Shown here one piece after another: positions 24,865 to 34,172 of a stretch of 37,097 nucleotides of DNA. This DNA comes from Microbacteriaceae bacterium UBA4731 (lineage in GTDB: Bacteria; Actinomycetota; Actinomycetes; Actinomycetales; Microbacteriaceae). Position numbers and translations under genes: made by a program. The notes beneath the pieces were generated by a model. It was not told where the DNA came from and searched no databases. It saw only the letters and a list, made by a program, of their open reading frames with translations. The stretch's first letter is position 1. Each line of letters begins with the position of its first letter. Location of the stretch: contig DHJB01000050.1 of NCBI GenBank assembly GCA_002404115.1, positions 1 through 37,097 on the forward strand. The letters are read 5' to 3'.

Positions 24865-24966
24865 GGCAGGGGCGCGCTACCGGGCTGGGCGGGCGGAGTC
24901 CGGTACCGTAGTTCCAGAGCGGCAGGCCCCTGAATTCCGGGGCAATACACCGGAAAGGGCGGCGCG

Positions 24967-27900
24967 TTGTACCTGAAGAGCCTCACCCTCAAGGGGTTCA
25001 AGTCGTTCGCCCAGCCCACCACCTTCGCGTTCGAGCCCGGCGTCACCTGCGTGGTCGGCCCCAACGGCTCCGGCAAGTCCAACGTCGTCGACGCGCTCGC
25101 CTGGGTGATGGGGGAGCAGGGCGCCAAGACGCTCCGCGGCGGCAAGATGGAGGACGTCATCTTCGCCGGCACGTCGAGCCGCGGCCCGCTCGGCCGGGCC
25201 GAGGTCACGCTCACCATCGACAATGCCGACGGCGCACTGCCGATCGAATACTCGGAAGTCACCATCTCCCGCACCCTGTTCCGCAACGGGGCGAGCGAGT
25301 ACGCCATCAACGGCCGCACCTGCCGGCTGCTCGACGTGCAGGAACTGCTCAGCGACTCCGGCCTGGGCCGGGAAATGCACGTCATCGTCGGCCAGGGGCA
25401 GCTGGATGCCGTGCTCCGCGCCAGCCCAGAAGAACGCCGCGGCTTCATCGAAGAGGCCGCCGGCATCCTCAAGCACCGTCGCCGCAAAGAGAAGACCCTG
25501 CGCAAGCTCGACGCCATGCAGGCCAACCTCACCCGGCTCAGCGACCTGGCCGGGGAGATCCGCCGGCAACTCAAGCCCCTCGGACACCAGGCCGAGATCG
25601 CCCGCGAGGCGCAGACGATCGCCGCCGTCGTGCGGGACGCCAGGGCGCGGCTGCTCGCCGACGACGTCGTCACCCTGCGCACCGCCCTCGACGCCCACGG
25701 GCGCACCGAGAGCGAGCGGCACTCGGAGCGAATCGTGCTGCAGGAGCAGCTCGAACAGAAGCAACTGCGCCTGCAGCGGCTCGAACAGGCCCAGATCGGC
25801 GACGCTGTCGACCTGGCAAGGCGCACCAGCTTCGGCCTCGAATCCGTGCAGGAACGCCTGCGCGGCCTGTTCACCCTCGCCAACCAGCGGCTCGCGCTCC
25901 TGGGCTCGCAGGCAGAGCCGATCTCCGGCGTCCCGAGCGTGACACCGGCGATGCTGCAGGATGCCGCGGCCGAGGTCGAGCGGCTGCAGGCCGGCATCAC
26001 GGCGGCAGAGGCCGAGTGGGCAGCTACGCAGGCGGCCAGCGCCGCCGCACGACGCACCCTCGACTCGGTCGACGAGGAGATCTCCGCGCAGGCCGCGCTG
26101 GTGTCCCGGCACGACCTCGACATTTCCCGGCTCACCGGCCAGGCGGCGACCGCAGCGTCCCGGCTCGCCGCCGTGCGCGGCGAGGTCCTGCGCCAGCAAA
26201 ACGCGTTCGACGCCGCCAGCGACCGCCGCGCAGCGGCCGAGGCGCAGCTCGCCGGACTCGAAGCCGAAGCGGCGGCCGTCGTCGAGGGCGACGCCGACTT
26301 CGACGAGCTGCACGAGCTCGCGCAGGCAGCGGTGCGCGCCGCCGAAGGCGAAATCGAACGCCTGCGCGAGACGCTGCACGGACACGAACGCGAACGGGAC
26401 GCACTGGCCGCCCGCCGCAGCGCCCTCTCGCTCGCTCTCGACCACAAGGACGGCTCCTCCGCCCTGATCGACGCCCGGCTGGCGGGCATCCGCGGGCTCG
26501 TCGCCGAGCACGTGCGGGTGCACCCGGGCTACGAGACCGCCATCGCCGCGGCCCTCGGCTCGCTCGCCGACGCCGTCCTGGCCGAGAACCTCGACGCGGC
26601 CTTCGACGCGGTCGACCGGGCCAGGAACGACGACCTCGGGCGCGTCGAGCTGATCGTGGCCGACGCCAGCGCTGACGGGGACGACAACGCCGGCGCGGAG
26701 CTTGCCGGCCTGCCTGGCCTGGTCGGGGCGCGCTCGGTCGTCGACGCACCAGACGGGGTCCTCGGCATCCTCGCCCACACTCTCATCGCCGACGATCTCG
26801 CGGCGGCAAGGTCGGCGGGCGCCGCGCTGGCCGAACGCGGCCTCGACTCGCTCACCATCATCACGAAGGCCGGAGAGGTGCTCACCCGGCACGTGCTGCG
26901 CGGCGGCTCCGGCGCCACCCGGAGCAAGCTCGAACTCGTCGCGGAACGCGACACCGCCGCCGACAAGCTCGGCGAGGTCACCTCGGAGATCGAACGGGTG
27001 CGCGTCGACCTGGCGGAGCAGCGCGGCCTGCTGCAATCGGCCAAGGAACAGTCCGCCACCGCCCTCGCCGCGCTGCGCACATTCGACTCGCGACTGGCCG
27101 CGCAGACCGACAGGCTCAACCGGGTCACGGTGCAGTTCGAGGCATCCGCCGCCGAGCTCGACCGGCTCTCCGCCGGCCTGAAACCGGCCAGCGCCGCCGT
27201 CGACGAGGCGGCCGGCACCGCAGCTCGCGCCGCCGCCGAACTCGAGACGGTGCAATCCCGGCCGCGTCCGATCCTGGACGTGAGCTCACGGGATGCGCTC
27301 TACGCCGAGCTCGAAGCCGCCCGGGAACGTGAGATCGAGGCCAGGCTCCAGGTCGAGACCGCCCGGGAACGGGTCAGGGCTGAGCAGGAGCGCACCGTTG
27401 CGCTCGGCAGGCAGCTCGAGGCAGACCGGGCCGCGGCCGAAGAGGCCGCGCGCCGCGCCGTCATCCGTCGTCGGCAGGTGGATGCCGCGTCGGCCGTCGC
27501 CGAGGCGCTGCCGGCCGTGCTGGCCTCCGTCGAGGCCGCCGTCGGCGAGGCCAGGGCCAGGCTGGGCGCCGCCGAGGTCGAACGCGCCAGCCAGAACGAC
27601 GAACTCGCCGTGCTCCGCCGCGACGAGAACGCCCTGCGCACGCGCCTGCAGGCGGTCACCGAAAACGTGCACGGCCTCGAACTGCAGATCTACGAGAAGA
27701 AACTGCACCTCTCCGCCCTGCTCGAGCGGGCCGGCAGCGAACTCGGCCTGGTCGAGGATGTGCTCGTCACCGAATACGGACCGGCGCAGCCCATCCCGAG
27801 CGACGCCGCCGCCGCCGCCGAAGCGGATGCCGTTGCATCGACGGGAACCCCGTTCGACCGGGAGGAGCAGAAGCGCCGCCTGGCCGTCGCCGAACGGAAG

Positions 27901-28524
27901 CTCGGGCAACTCGGCCGGGTGAACCCGCTCGCCCTCGAGGAGTTCGCGGCCCTCGAGCAGCGGCACAAGTTCCTCACCGAACAGCTCACCGACCTCACCA
28001 ACACCCGCAAGGACCTACTCACGATCATCGAGGACATCGACGGGAAGATGGGCGCCATCTTCGCGAGCGCCTTCGAAGACACCCAGGCCGCGTTCGCCGT
28101 GGTGTTCCCCGTGCTCTTCCCCGGCGGCAGCGGCAGCATCTGGCTGACGAACCCCGACGACATGCTCACCACGGGCATCGAGGTGTCGGTCAAGCCGGCC
28201 GGGAAGAAGATCGAACGGTTGTCGCTGCTCTCCGGCGGCGAGCGGTCGCTGGCCGCTGTGGCGCTGCTGATTGCCATCTTCAAGGCGCGGCCCAGCCCGT
28301 TCTACATCATGGACGAGGTGGAAGCCGCGCTCGACGACGCCAACCTCGGGCGTCTGCTCACGATCTTCGAGGACCTCCGGGAAACCAGCCAGCTGATCGT
28401 GATCACGCACCAGAAGCGCACCATGGAAATCGCGGATGCCCTCTACGGCGTCTCGATGCGGCAGGACGGCGTCTCGGCCGTGGTCGGCCAGCGCCTCGCC
28501 AAGGAAACAGAGAAGGCCTCGTAG
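24967..28524 (+). CDS. smc: Chromosome segregation ATPase SMC
   Basis: 1185 residues from a TTG (GAAAGG about 9 nt upstream). Walker A is GPNGSGKSN (31-39), then long coiled coils (about 165-490 and 660-1000). The hinge is at about 498-655, where the sequence breaks heptads and shows GLVAEHVRVHPGYETAIAAA. The ABC signature LSGGERS is at 1088-1094 and Walker B FYIMDEVEAALDD near 1115. It compacts and segregates the chromosome with ScpA and ScpB. The length is typical. In many actinobacteria ftsY follows; here a DinB-like gene does, starting 2 nt after the stop. Confidence 0.98.
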   Translation: MYLKSLTLKGFKSFAQPTTFAFEPGVTCVVGPNGSGKSNVVDALAWVMGEQGAKTLRGGKMEDVIFAGTSSRGPLGRAEVTLTIDNADGALPIEYSEVTISRTLFRNGASEYAINGRTCRLLDVQELLSDSGLGREMHVIVGQGQLDAVLRASPEERRGFIEEAAGILKHRRRKEKTLRKLDAMQANLTRLSDLAGEIRRQLKPLGHQAEIAREAQTIAAVVRDARARLLADDVVTLRTALDAHGRTESERHSERIVLQEQLEQKQLRLQRLEQAQIGDAVDLARRTSFGLESVQERLRGLFTLANQRLALLGSQAEPISGVPSVTPAMLQDAAAEVERLQAGITAAEAEWAATQAASAAARRTLDSVDEEISAQAALVSRHDLDISRLTGQAATAASRLAAVRGEVLRQQNAFDAASDRRAAAEAQLAGLEAEAAAVVEGDADFDELHELAQAAVRAAEGEIERLRETLHGHERERDALAARRSALSLALDHKDGSSALIDARLAGIRGLVAEHVRVHPGYETAIAAALGSLADAVLAENLDAAFDAVDRARNDDLGRVELIVADASADGDDNAGAELAGLPGLVGARSVVDAPDGVLGILAHTLIADDLAAARSAGAALAERGLDSLTIITKAGEVLTRHVLRGGSGATRSKLELVAERDTAADKLGEVTSEIERVRVDLAEQRGLLQSAKEQSATALAALRTFDSRLAAQTDRLNRVTVQFEASAAELDRLSAGLKPASAAVDEAAGTAARAAAELETVQSRPRPILDVSSRDALYAELEAAREREIEARLQVETARERVRAEQERTVALGRQLEADRAAAEEAARRAVIRRRQVDAASAVAEALPAVLASVEAAVGEARARLGAAEVERASQNDELAVLRRDENALRTRLQAVTENVHGLELQIYEKKLHLSALLERAGSELGLVEDVLVTEYGPAQPIPSDAAAAAEADAVASTGTPFDREEQKRRLAVAERKLGQLGRVNPLALEEFAALEQRHKFLTEQLTDLTNTRKDLLTIIEDIDGKMGAIFASAFEDTQAAFAVVFPVLFPGGSGSIWLTNPDDMLTTGIEVSVKPAGKKIERLSLLSGGERSLAAVALLIAIFKARPSPFYIMDEVEAALDDANLGRLLTIFEDLRETSQLIVITHQKRTMEIADALYGVSMRQDGVSAVVGQRLAKETEKAS

Positions 28525-28526
28525 CC

Positions 28527-29036
28527 ATGAAACGCGTCGACCCTCGGCCCGCCGCCGATGAGCGGACCACCATTGACCAGTTCCTCGACTACCAGCGGGC
28601 GACCCTGCTGGGCAAGACGGAGGGGCTGGATGCCGACGGGCTGAACCGGCGGCTGCTGCCGTCGACACTCACCCTGGGCGGGCTGCTGAAGCACCTCGCG
28701 CTCGTCGAGGATTCCTGGATCCAGGAGAAGTTCCTCGGCCGGGCAGAGGTCGAACCGTGGGCGAGCGCCCCCTGGGCCGAGGACCGGGACTGGGACTTCC
28801 ACAGTGCCGAGGACGACGACCCGGATGCCCTGCGTGAGCTCTACCGGTCAGCCTGCGAGCGCAGCCGGCAGGCGCTGGTCGGCGCGGAACTCTCCGCTCT
28901 GTCCGTCGGCACCGACCGGGATGGCGCGCACTGGAACCTGCGCTGGATCCTCACGCACCTCATCGAGGAGACGGCGCGCCACTGCGGCCACGCCGACCTG
29001 CTCCGGGAAGCCATCGACGGCACCGTCGGCGAGTAG
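28527..29036 (+). CDS. DinB/DUF664-like four-helix protein
   Basis: 169 residues. The DinB fold is suggested by TTIDQFLDYQRATLLGKTEG, TLGGLLKHLALVEDSWI (metal His) and HLIEETARHCGHADLLREAID, which supplies the other two His. DinB-like proteins of actinobacteria are often mycothiol- or bacillithiol-dependent transferases, or have no known activity. The three-His set is present, so metal binding is plausible. The substrate cannot be read. It starts 2 nt after the smc stop, so it must be cotranscribed with smc, but no functional link is known. Confidence 0.85.
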   Translation: MKRVDPRPAADERTTIDQFLDYQRATLLGKTEGLDADGLNRRLLPSTLTLGGLLKHLALVEDSWIQEKFLGRAEVEPWASAPWAEDRDWDFHSAEDDDPDALRELYRSACERSRQALVGAELSALSVGTDRDGAHWNLRWILTHLIEETARHCGHADLLREAIDGTVGE

Positions 29037-29044
29037 CTCGGGGC

Positions 29045-29123
29045 GATAACTCCCAGCCCTGGCTCTGCGCATCGCTCCAGGACGGATGCGTGCGCTCACG
29101 GCTGGGGATTGTCGCCGCATCCG
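29045..29123 (+). repeat. 79-bp intergenic repeat, copy 1
   Basis: Identical to 29181-29259 except one base (29048). It contains CCCAGCC and GGCTGGG arms and, with the next 7 bases, a perfect 15-bp inverted repeat TCCAGGACGGATGCG (29076-29090)/CGCATCCGTCCTGGA (29116-29130). Confidence 0.85.
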
Positions 29124-29180
29124 TCCTGGACTGTAGTCGCGGCCCGGTCGTGGCCGCCGGGCGCGCGAGCCTGTCCGGGT

Positions 29181-29259
29181 GATTACTCCCAGCCCTGGCT
29201 CTGCGCATCGCTCCAGGACGGATGCGTGCGCTCACGGCTGGGGATTGTCGCCGCATCCG
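29181..29259 (+). repeat. 79-bp intergenic repeat, copy 2
   Basis: Direct copy of 29045-29123, offset 136 bp. Its last base is 1 nt before the stop codon of the thioredoxin-reductase-like gene. The second arm of the 15-bp hairpin is incomplete here. Confidence 0.85.
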
Positions 29260-29260
29260 C

Positions 29261-30238
29261 TCAGTGCGCGGTGGTCACGCCCAGCAGGTCGTGGGTGATC
29301 ACCGCGGCCGCGCGCGCGCCGGCGCCGGCGGCCACGATCAGCTGCTGCGGTCCCGGCGCCGCGACATCCCCGGCCGCGTAGATTCCGGGCACACTGGTGC
29401 GACCGCTGCGGTCGGTGGCCAGGTTCCCTGCGGCGTCCGTGTCCAGGCCGAGGGAGTCCAGGAACTCGACGACCGGATGCCAGATCGGGCGCACGAAGCC
29501 GCCCGTCACCTCAACCCGCGACCCGTCGGCCAGCCGCACGGCCGAGATCGCGCCGCGGTCACCCTCGAGGTCGTCGATGGCGCGACGCTCGACCCGGATG
29601 CCCCGGTCGGTCAGCCGGGTCTCCTCGTCAGGGCTCAGCGCCGCGGCGCCGTTCGTGAACACGGTCAGCGTGCTGCTCCACTGCGCCACCAGCAGCGCCC
29701 GCGCGAACAGGTCGTCCGTCTCACCGATCAGCGCGAGGGGACGGTCGCCCTGCTCGTACCCGTCGCACGCCGCGCAGCTGAACAGGCTCATGCCGTAGAA
29801 GGCGCGGATCGACGGCAGGGCAGGCAGCGTCTCCCGCAGGCCCGTGGCGACGAGCACCGTACGGCTCCGCACGGTGCGGCTCGCGGCCGGAGTCGACCCG
29901 GCGATCGCCACGGTAAACGGATGCGACGGCTCCGCACCCGCTTCGCCGTCAGGGTCCGCGCCGTCGTTCCGCTCAACAGAGGCCACCCGAGCGCGCCGCA
30001 GGATCTCGGTCTCCGGGTAGCGCTCGAGTTCCTCCCGGGCGATGCGACGCAGCTCGTGCGGCGGCACGCCGTCCCGCGTGATGAAGCCGTGCGAGAGCAT
30101 GGTGGCCGCGTGGCGCGGCCGGTCGCTGTCGACGACGAGCACCCGCTGGCGGGCCCGCGTCAGGTTGAGCGCGGCGGAAAGACCCGCGGGGCCGGCGCCG
30201 ATGACGACGCAATCGTAGGGTTCGTGGCCGTCACTCAT
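29261..30238 (-). CDS. Thioredoxin-reductase-like FAD/NAD(P) flavoprotein
   Basis: 325 residues. FAD motif [16 protein letters not shown] (about 11-26), a redox pair CAAC in [10 protein letters not shown] (about 170), and the second FAD motif [16 protein letters not shown] near the end. The order matches low-molecular-weight thioredoxin reductases, which usually have CATC. The NADPH motif is poor ([15 protein letters not shown] in place of GGGDSAxEEA), so the electron donor may differ; some relatives take electrons from ferredoxin. It is the last gene of the sulfur operon and overlaps the ferredoxin gene by 8 nt, so a ferredoxin-linked role is attractive but inferred. Confidence 0.85.
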   Translation of the reverse strand: MSDGHEPYDCVVIGAGPAGLSAALNLTRARQRVLVVDSDRPRHAATMLSHGFITRDGVPPHELRRIAREELERYPETEILRRARVASVERNDGADPDGEAGAEPSHPFTVAIAGSTPAASRTVRSRTVLVATGLRETLPALPSIRAFYGMSLFSCAACDGYEQGDRPLALIGETDDLFARALLVAQWSSTLTVFTNGAAALSPDEETRLTDRGIRVERRAIDDLEGDRGAISAVRLADGSRVEVTGGFVRPIWHPVVEFLDSLGLDTDAAGNLATDRSGRTSVPGIYAAGDVAAPGPQQLIVAAGAGARAAAVITHDLLGVTTAH

Positions 30239-30560
30239 TCGCGTCCCCCTGCGGAGGGAGCGCCGCGATGAGCGGGTGGTCGAAGTCCAGCTTGCCCGTC
30301 TTCGCGGCGCCGCCGGGCGAGCCGATCTCGTCGAAGAACGCCACGTTCGCGGTGTAGTAGTCGGCCCAGACCTCCGGGAGGTCGTCTTCGTAGTAGATGG
30401 CTTCGACCGGGCAGACCGGTTCGCAGGCCGCGCAGTCGACGCATTCGTCCGGCTGGATGTAGAGCGACCGCTCTCCCTCGTAAATGCAGTCGACGGGGCA
30501 TTCGTCGACGCAGGCCCGGTCCTTGACGTCGACGCAGGGCAGCGCGATGACGTACGTCAT
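30231..30560 (-). CDS. fdxA: 7Fe ferredoxin (FdxA type)
   Basis: 109 residues. Cys at 9, 17, 21, 25 and 40, 43, 46, 50 give one [3Fe-4S] and one [4Fe-4S] cluster. The start [20 protein letters not shown] and the block [20 protein letters not shown] are characteristic of actinobacterial FdxA. It carries electrons from ferredoxin-NADP reductase to acceptors such as sulfite reductase. It overlaps both neighbours (ATGA with the reductase, 8 nt with the flavoprotein), so the three form one electron chain. Confidence 0.94.
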   Translation of the reverse strand: MTYVIALPCVDVKDRACVDECPVDCIYEGERSLYIQPDECVDCAACEPVCPVEAIYYEDDLPEVWADYYTANVAFFDEIGSPGGAAKTGKLDFDHPLIAALPPQGDANE

Positions 30561-31957
30561 GACGCGACCAGGGCGCCGGAGCGCGCAATCTCGACCTGCT
30601 CGTCGCGTGGCACGACCTTGACGCGCGCCCGCTCGACCGGCGTCGCGTCGGCGTCGCCGAGCGCCCGCTCATGGACGTCAAGGGCGAGCCAGCCCGGCCA
30701 GGTTGTGAAACGGATGCCGCGGCCATCCAGCACGTCGAGGATCGCGTCGGCGCCGGCCTCGGCCGGTGCGGCCAGCGACTCGCTGTCCGCCATCAGCCGG
30801 GCGATGGTCTCCAGGGCGTCGCCCTTGGTGTGCCCGATCAGGCCGACAGGCCCACGCTTGATCCAGCCCGTGGCGTAGAGCCCAGGGATCGGCGCGCCGG
30901 AGGCATCCAGCACCCGTCCGCCGTCGTTGGGGATGACCCCGCGCGCCTCGTCGAAGGGAACCTCGGGGAGCGCGCTGCCGAGGTAGCCGACCGCGCGGTA
31001 CACGGCCTGCACCGGGTAGTCGAGGATCTCGCCCGTGCCACGCACGCCGCCGTCGGCCGTGAGCTCGGTGCGTTCGAAGCGCATTCCCTCGACCTGCCCG
31101 TCGCCGTACACGTCGACCGGGGAGTGCAGGAAGTGCAGGTGCAGGCGCCGGGATGCGCCGGTCGGCTCCTTCTTCAGCCAGCCCTCCAACGTGCGGGTCA
31201 TCACCTTGACCTGGTTGTTCGCCGGGGCAGGCTGCTCGGCGTCTCCCGTCGCGAAGTCGTCCTCGTAAACGAGCACGTCGACATCCGGCACGTCGGCGAG
31301 TTCGCGCAGTTCGATCGGGGTGAACTTCACCTGCGCCGGTCCGCGGCGGCCGAACACGTGCACATCGGTCACGGGGGAGCCGGCCAGGCCGGCGTATACC
31401 CCGGCGGGAATGTCTGTGGGCAGCAGGTCGTCGGGGTGCTTGGCGAGCATGCGGGCGACGTCGAGGGCCACGTTGCCGTTGCCGATCACGGCGATGTCCG
31501 TCGCGTGGAGCGGCCAGTCGCGTGGGGCATCCGGGTGCCCGTCGTACCAGGAGACGAAGTCGGCAGCGCCGTAGGAACCGGGCAGGTCGATGCCGGGGAT
31601 GTCAAGCGCGGCGTCCCGGATGGCCCCGGTCGCGAAGATGACCGCGTGGTAGTGAGCCTGGAGGTCGGCCAGGCTGAGGTCGTCGCCGTAACTGACGTTG
31701 CCGATGAAGCGGATGATCCCGGAGTCGAGCATCTCGTGCAGCGAGTTGACGATGCCCTTGATCCGCGGGTGGTCGGGGGCGACGCCGTAGCGGATGAGGC
31801 CGTACGGGGCAGGCAGCGAGTCGAACAGGTCGATGCTTGCGTCGCCGCCGGCCTCCTGCACGGCCCTGGCCAGGATGTTACCGGCATAGATGCCGGCCGG
31901 GCCGGCTCCGATGATGGCGACGCGCAGTGTCTGGGGCGCGCGGGGCGTCCGGGTCAT
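30557..31957 (-). CDS. FprA-like ferredoxin/ferredoxin-NADP reductase
   Basis: 466 residues from the ATG at 31957. The N-terminal FAD site is [17 protein letters not shown] (about 13-29), followed by [19 protein letters not shown], a signature of the adrenodoxin-reductase/FprA family. The NADP site is [30 protein letters not shown] lies near the C-terminus. It moves electrons between NADPH and ferredoxin. Its start overlaps the stop of the siroheme synthase gene, and its stop overlaps the ferredoxin start, so the pair is built to work together, most likely for sulfite reduction. Confidence 0.94.
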   Translation of the reverse strand: MTRTPRAPQTLRVAIIGAGPAGIYAGNILARAVQEAGGDASIDLFDSLPAPYGLIRYGVAPDHPRIKGIVNSLHEMLDSGIIRFIGNVSYGDDLSLADLQAHYHAVIFATGAIRDAALDIPGIDLPGSYGAADFVSWYDGHPDAPRDWPLHATDIAVIGNGNVALDVARMLAKHPDDLLPTDIPAGVYAGLAGSPVTDVHVFGRRGPAQVKFTPIELRELADVPDVDVLVYEDDFATGDAEQPAPANNQVKVMTRTLEGWLKKEPTGASRRLHLHFLHSPVDVYGDGQVEGMRFERTELTADGGVRGTGEILDYPVQAVYRAVGYLGSALPEVPFDEARGVIPNDGGRVLDASGAPIPGLYATGWIKRGPVGLIGHTKGDALETIARLMADSESLAAPAEAGADAILDVLDGRGIRFTTWPGWLALDVHERALGDADATPVERARVKVVPRDEQVEIARSGALVAS

Positions 31958-33237
31958 GAGTGGGCCTTTCGGGGAGTGCTGAGGGCGGGCTCGGCGTGTG
32001 AGGGGGACTGGGAAAGGGACTGGGAGTGGGCGGAGGACTGGGCCGCGTGTGGGCTCAGTCTGACGACGTCGCCGACGACGATGACAGCGGGCGAGCGGAC
32101 GCCCCTGGCCTCGGCCTGCGCCGCGATGGTGTCGAGCGTGCCGATCGTGACGCGCTGGTTCGGGCCGAAGCCGTCCTCGATGATAGCGACCGGGCATCCG
32201 CCGCCGCGTGCGCCGCCGGCCAGCGCACCGGCCGAGCCGGCGAGGGCGCTGACGCCCATCAGCAGGATGACGGTATGCCCGCTGCCGCCGGGCAGCGACT
32301 GGATCTGCTCGTGACCGGTGACGACCGTGAAGCCGTTCGCGACGCCGCGGTGGGTGACCGGGATGCCGGCGGCCGCCGGGACGGAAATGGCGCTCGTCAC
32401 GCCGGGAACGACCTCGACCGCGATGCCGTGGCTGCGGCAGAACTCCGCTTCCTCGCCGCCGCGCCCGAGCACGTACGGATCGCCGCCCTTGAGGCGCACG
32501 ACGTGCCGGCCGGCCTTGGCGTGTTCGACCAGGAGCGCGTTGATTTCGTTCTGGGGAACGGGGTGGTGGCCGGGGAGTTTGCCCACGTCGATCACGAGCA
32601 CGCCCGCGTCGAGTTCGCGAAGGATAGAGCGGGGCCCGAGCCGATCGGCGATGACGACGTCGGCCTCGGCGAGCAGGCGGCGCCCGAGGACGGTGATCAG
32701 GCCGGGGTCGCCCGGCCCGCCGCCGACGAGGTGCACGGTTCCGGCGCCGGTGCCCCGGCGCTCGTGCCGTAACGGCAGCGAGCCGGAGTCGAGTCCGTCG
32801 GCGATCGCGTCGCGCAGTGCCATCGCGCGGCGCGGGTCCCCGCCGGCGGACACAGCGATGGTCACGGAGTCGCGCCGGGTGACGGCCGGCACCCAGGCGG
32901 TAGAGTCGCCCAGCGCCGCGGCGTTCACGCACCACACCCGGGCGGCTTCGGCGTCGGCGGAAACCTGCGCGTCGACATCCGGAATCCCGGTTGCCGTGTG
33001 GGCGAGCCAGGCACCCTCGAGGTCGCCGGCCTGGTACGCGCGTTCGCGCCAGGTGAGCGCACCGGTGCGCAGCAGCGCCCGGAGGTCGGCGCCGGCCTCC
33101 GGGGCGATCACGGTGACAATGGCGCCGGCCTCGACCAGGCCGGAGGCCCGCCGAGCGGCGACGGAACCGCCGCCGACGACGACGGCCGCGCGGCCGGTGA
33201 GGCGCAGGCCGAGCGGGTACAGCGTGGTGTCGGTCAT
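31954..33237 (-). CDS. cysG: Siroheme synthase: precorrin-2 dehydrogenase plus uroporphyrinogen-III methyltransferase
   Basis: 427 residues from ATG 33237. The first 150 residues are the NAD-dependent dehydrogenase/ferrochelatase (CysG-N: LRLTGRAAVVVGGGSVAARR, then a central helical region). From about 165 the methyltransferase begins: VHLVGGGPGDPGLITVLGRR, VRLKGGDPYVLGRGGEEAEF, VVPGVTSAISVPAAAGIPVT. Together they make siroheme, needed by sulfite reductase. The last 35 residues are a low-complexity SSAHSQSLSQSPSH tail. Classic CysG proteins are near 457 residues. It sits between the permease gene and fpr with ATGA overlaps on both sides. Confidence 0.94.
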   Translation of the reverse strand: MTDTTLYPLGLRLTGRAAVVVGGGSVAARRASGLVEAGAIVTVIAPEAGADLRALLRTGALTWRERAYQAGDLEGAWLAHTATGIPDVDAQVSADAEAARVWCVNAAALGDSTAWVPAVTRRDSVTIAVSAGGDPRRAMALRDAIADGLDSGSLPLRHERRGTGAGTVHLVGGGPGDPGLITVLGRRLLAEADVVIADRLGPRSILRELDAGVLVIDVGKLPGHHPVPQNEINALLVEHAKAGRHVVRLKGGDPYVLGRGGEEAEFCRSHGIAVEVVPGVTSAISVPAAAGIPVTHRGVANGFTVVTGHEQIQSLPGGSGHTVILLMGVSALAGSAGALAGGARGGGCPVAIIEDGFGPNQRVTIGTLDTIAAQAEARGVRSPAVIVVGDVVRLSPHAAQSSAHSQSLSQSPSHAEPALSTPRKAHS

Positions 33238-34172
33238 CGGATGCCTCCAGGGGTGAGTCCGCGGCGGCGCAGCAGCCGGCGCTCGACGGGAGCGAAGACG
33301 ATGAGCTCGACGAGGATGCCGACGAAGAGGATGAGCAGGATCGTCGCGAGCACGCCGGGCAGATCGGCGAGCTCGCGGCTCTGCTGGAGCATGGAACCGA
33401 GGCCGAAGCCGATCGTTCCCCCCATGGCGATGATTTCCGCGGCCATCAGCGAGCGCCACGAGAACGCCCAGCCCTGCTTGAGCCCTGCGAGGTAGCCGGG
33501 CAGGGCGGCCGGCAGCACGACGAGGGTGGCGAGCTGGAGGCGGGATGCCCCGAGCACGGTGCCGACGCGGCGCAGCTGTGGCGGCACCCGGTCGACGCCG
33601 GAGACCAGGCCGTTGGCGATCGAGGGAACTGCCCCCATCAGCACGACGAAGTAAACGGTGGCGTCGGAGAGGCCGAACCAGATGATCGCGGCGGGCACCC
33701 AGGCGACGGAGGGGAGCACCTGGAGGCCGGAGAGCAGTGGGCCGAGGGCCAGGCGCAGCGGCCGGCACTCCGCGAGCAGCAGGCCGAGCGGTGTGCCGAC
33801 GGCCACCGCGATGAGGAAGCCGATGCCGCCGCGCTCGAGGCTGGTCAGCACCGCCATCTGGAGGCGGCCGTCCGACCACAGGTCGGTGAGCGCGCCGAGC
33901 ACGTTGAGCGGGCCCGGCACGAGGTCGGGGCGTGGCCGGACGACGAGCACGTAGACCTGCCAGGCGGCGACCAGGCCGACGAGCAGCAGCACCGGCGGCA
34001 GCACGCCGTCGAGGATGCGCCGACCGCGGCCCTTCTCCGTGCTCGCGACGGTCTGGAGTGCGTCGAGCCCGGATTCGAGGGTGCGGAAGTCGTCGGCGGT
34101 TCCCGCATCGGCGGCGCCGGCACGTTCGGGCCGGGCGAGAGGCAGGGGGGTGAGGGTGATGTCAGGCGGCAT
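33234..34172 (-). CDS. ABC transporter permease, SsuC/TauC-like
   Basis: 312 residues with about six membrane helices, beginning VLPPVLLLVGLVAAWQVYVLVV. The EAA loop is in GASRLQLATLVVLPAALPGYLAGLKQGWAFSW, the signature of BPD-type importers of the sulfonate/nitrate/taurine class. It pairs with the SsuB-like ATPase (overlap 11 nt) and SsuA-like lipoprotein upstream. The N-terminal 50 residues are a polar cytoplasmic extension. Substrate choice among sulfonate, taurine or sulfate cannot be read. Confidence 0.92.
   Translation of the reverse strand: MPPDITLTPLPLARPERAGAADAGTADDFRTLESGLDALQTVASTEKGRGRRILDGVLPPVLLLVGLVAAWQVYVLVVRPRPDLVPGPLNVLGALTDLWSDGRLQMAVLTSLERGGIGFLIAVAVGTPLGLLLAECRPLRLALGPLLSGLQVLPSVAWVPAAIIWFGLSDATVYFVVLMGAVPSIANGLVSGVDRVPPQLRRVGTVLGASRLQLATLVVLPAALPGYLAGLKQGWAFSWRSLMAAEIIAMGGTIGFGLGSMLQQSRELADLPGVLATILLILFVGILVELIVFAPVERRLLRRRGLTPGGIR

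Noticed and set aside
24877..27255. 792-codon minus-strand frame opposite smc
   Set aside because: Shadow of the smc coiled-coil coding; no domain is recognisable and it spans the promoter region of smc.
29045..29259. CRISPR array
   Set aside because: Only two 79-bp units with an internal long palindrome and no cas genes; does not fit repeat-spacer structure.
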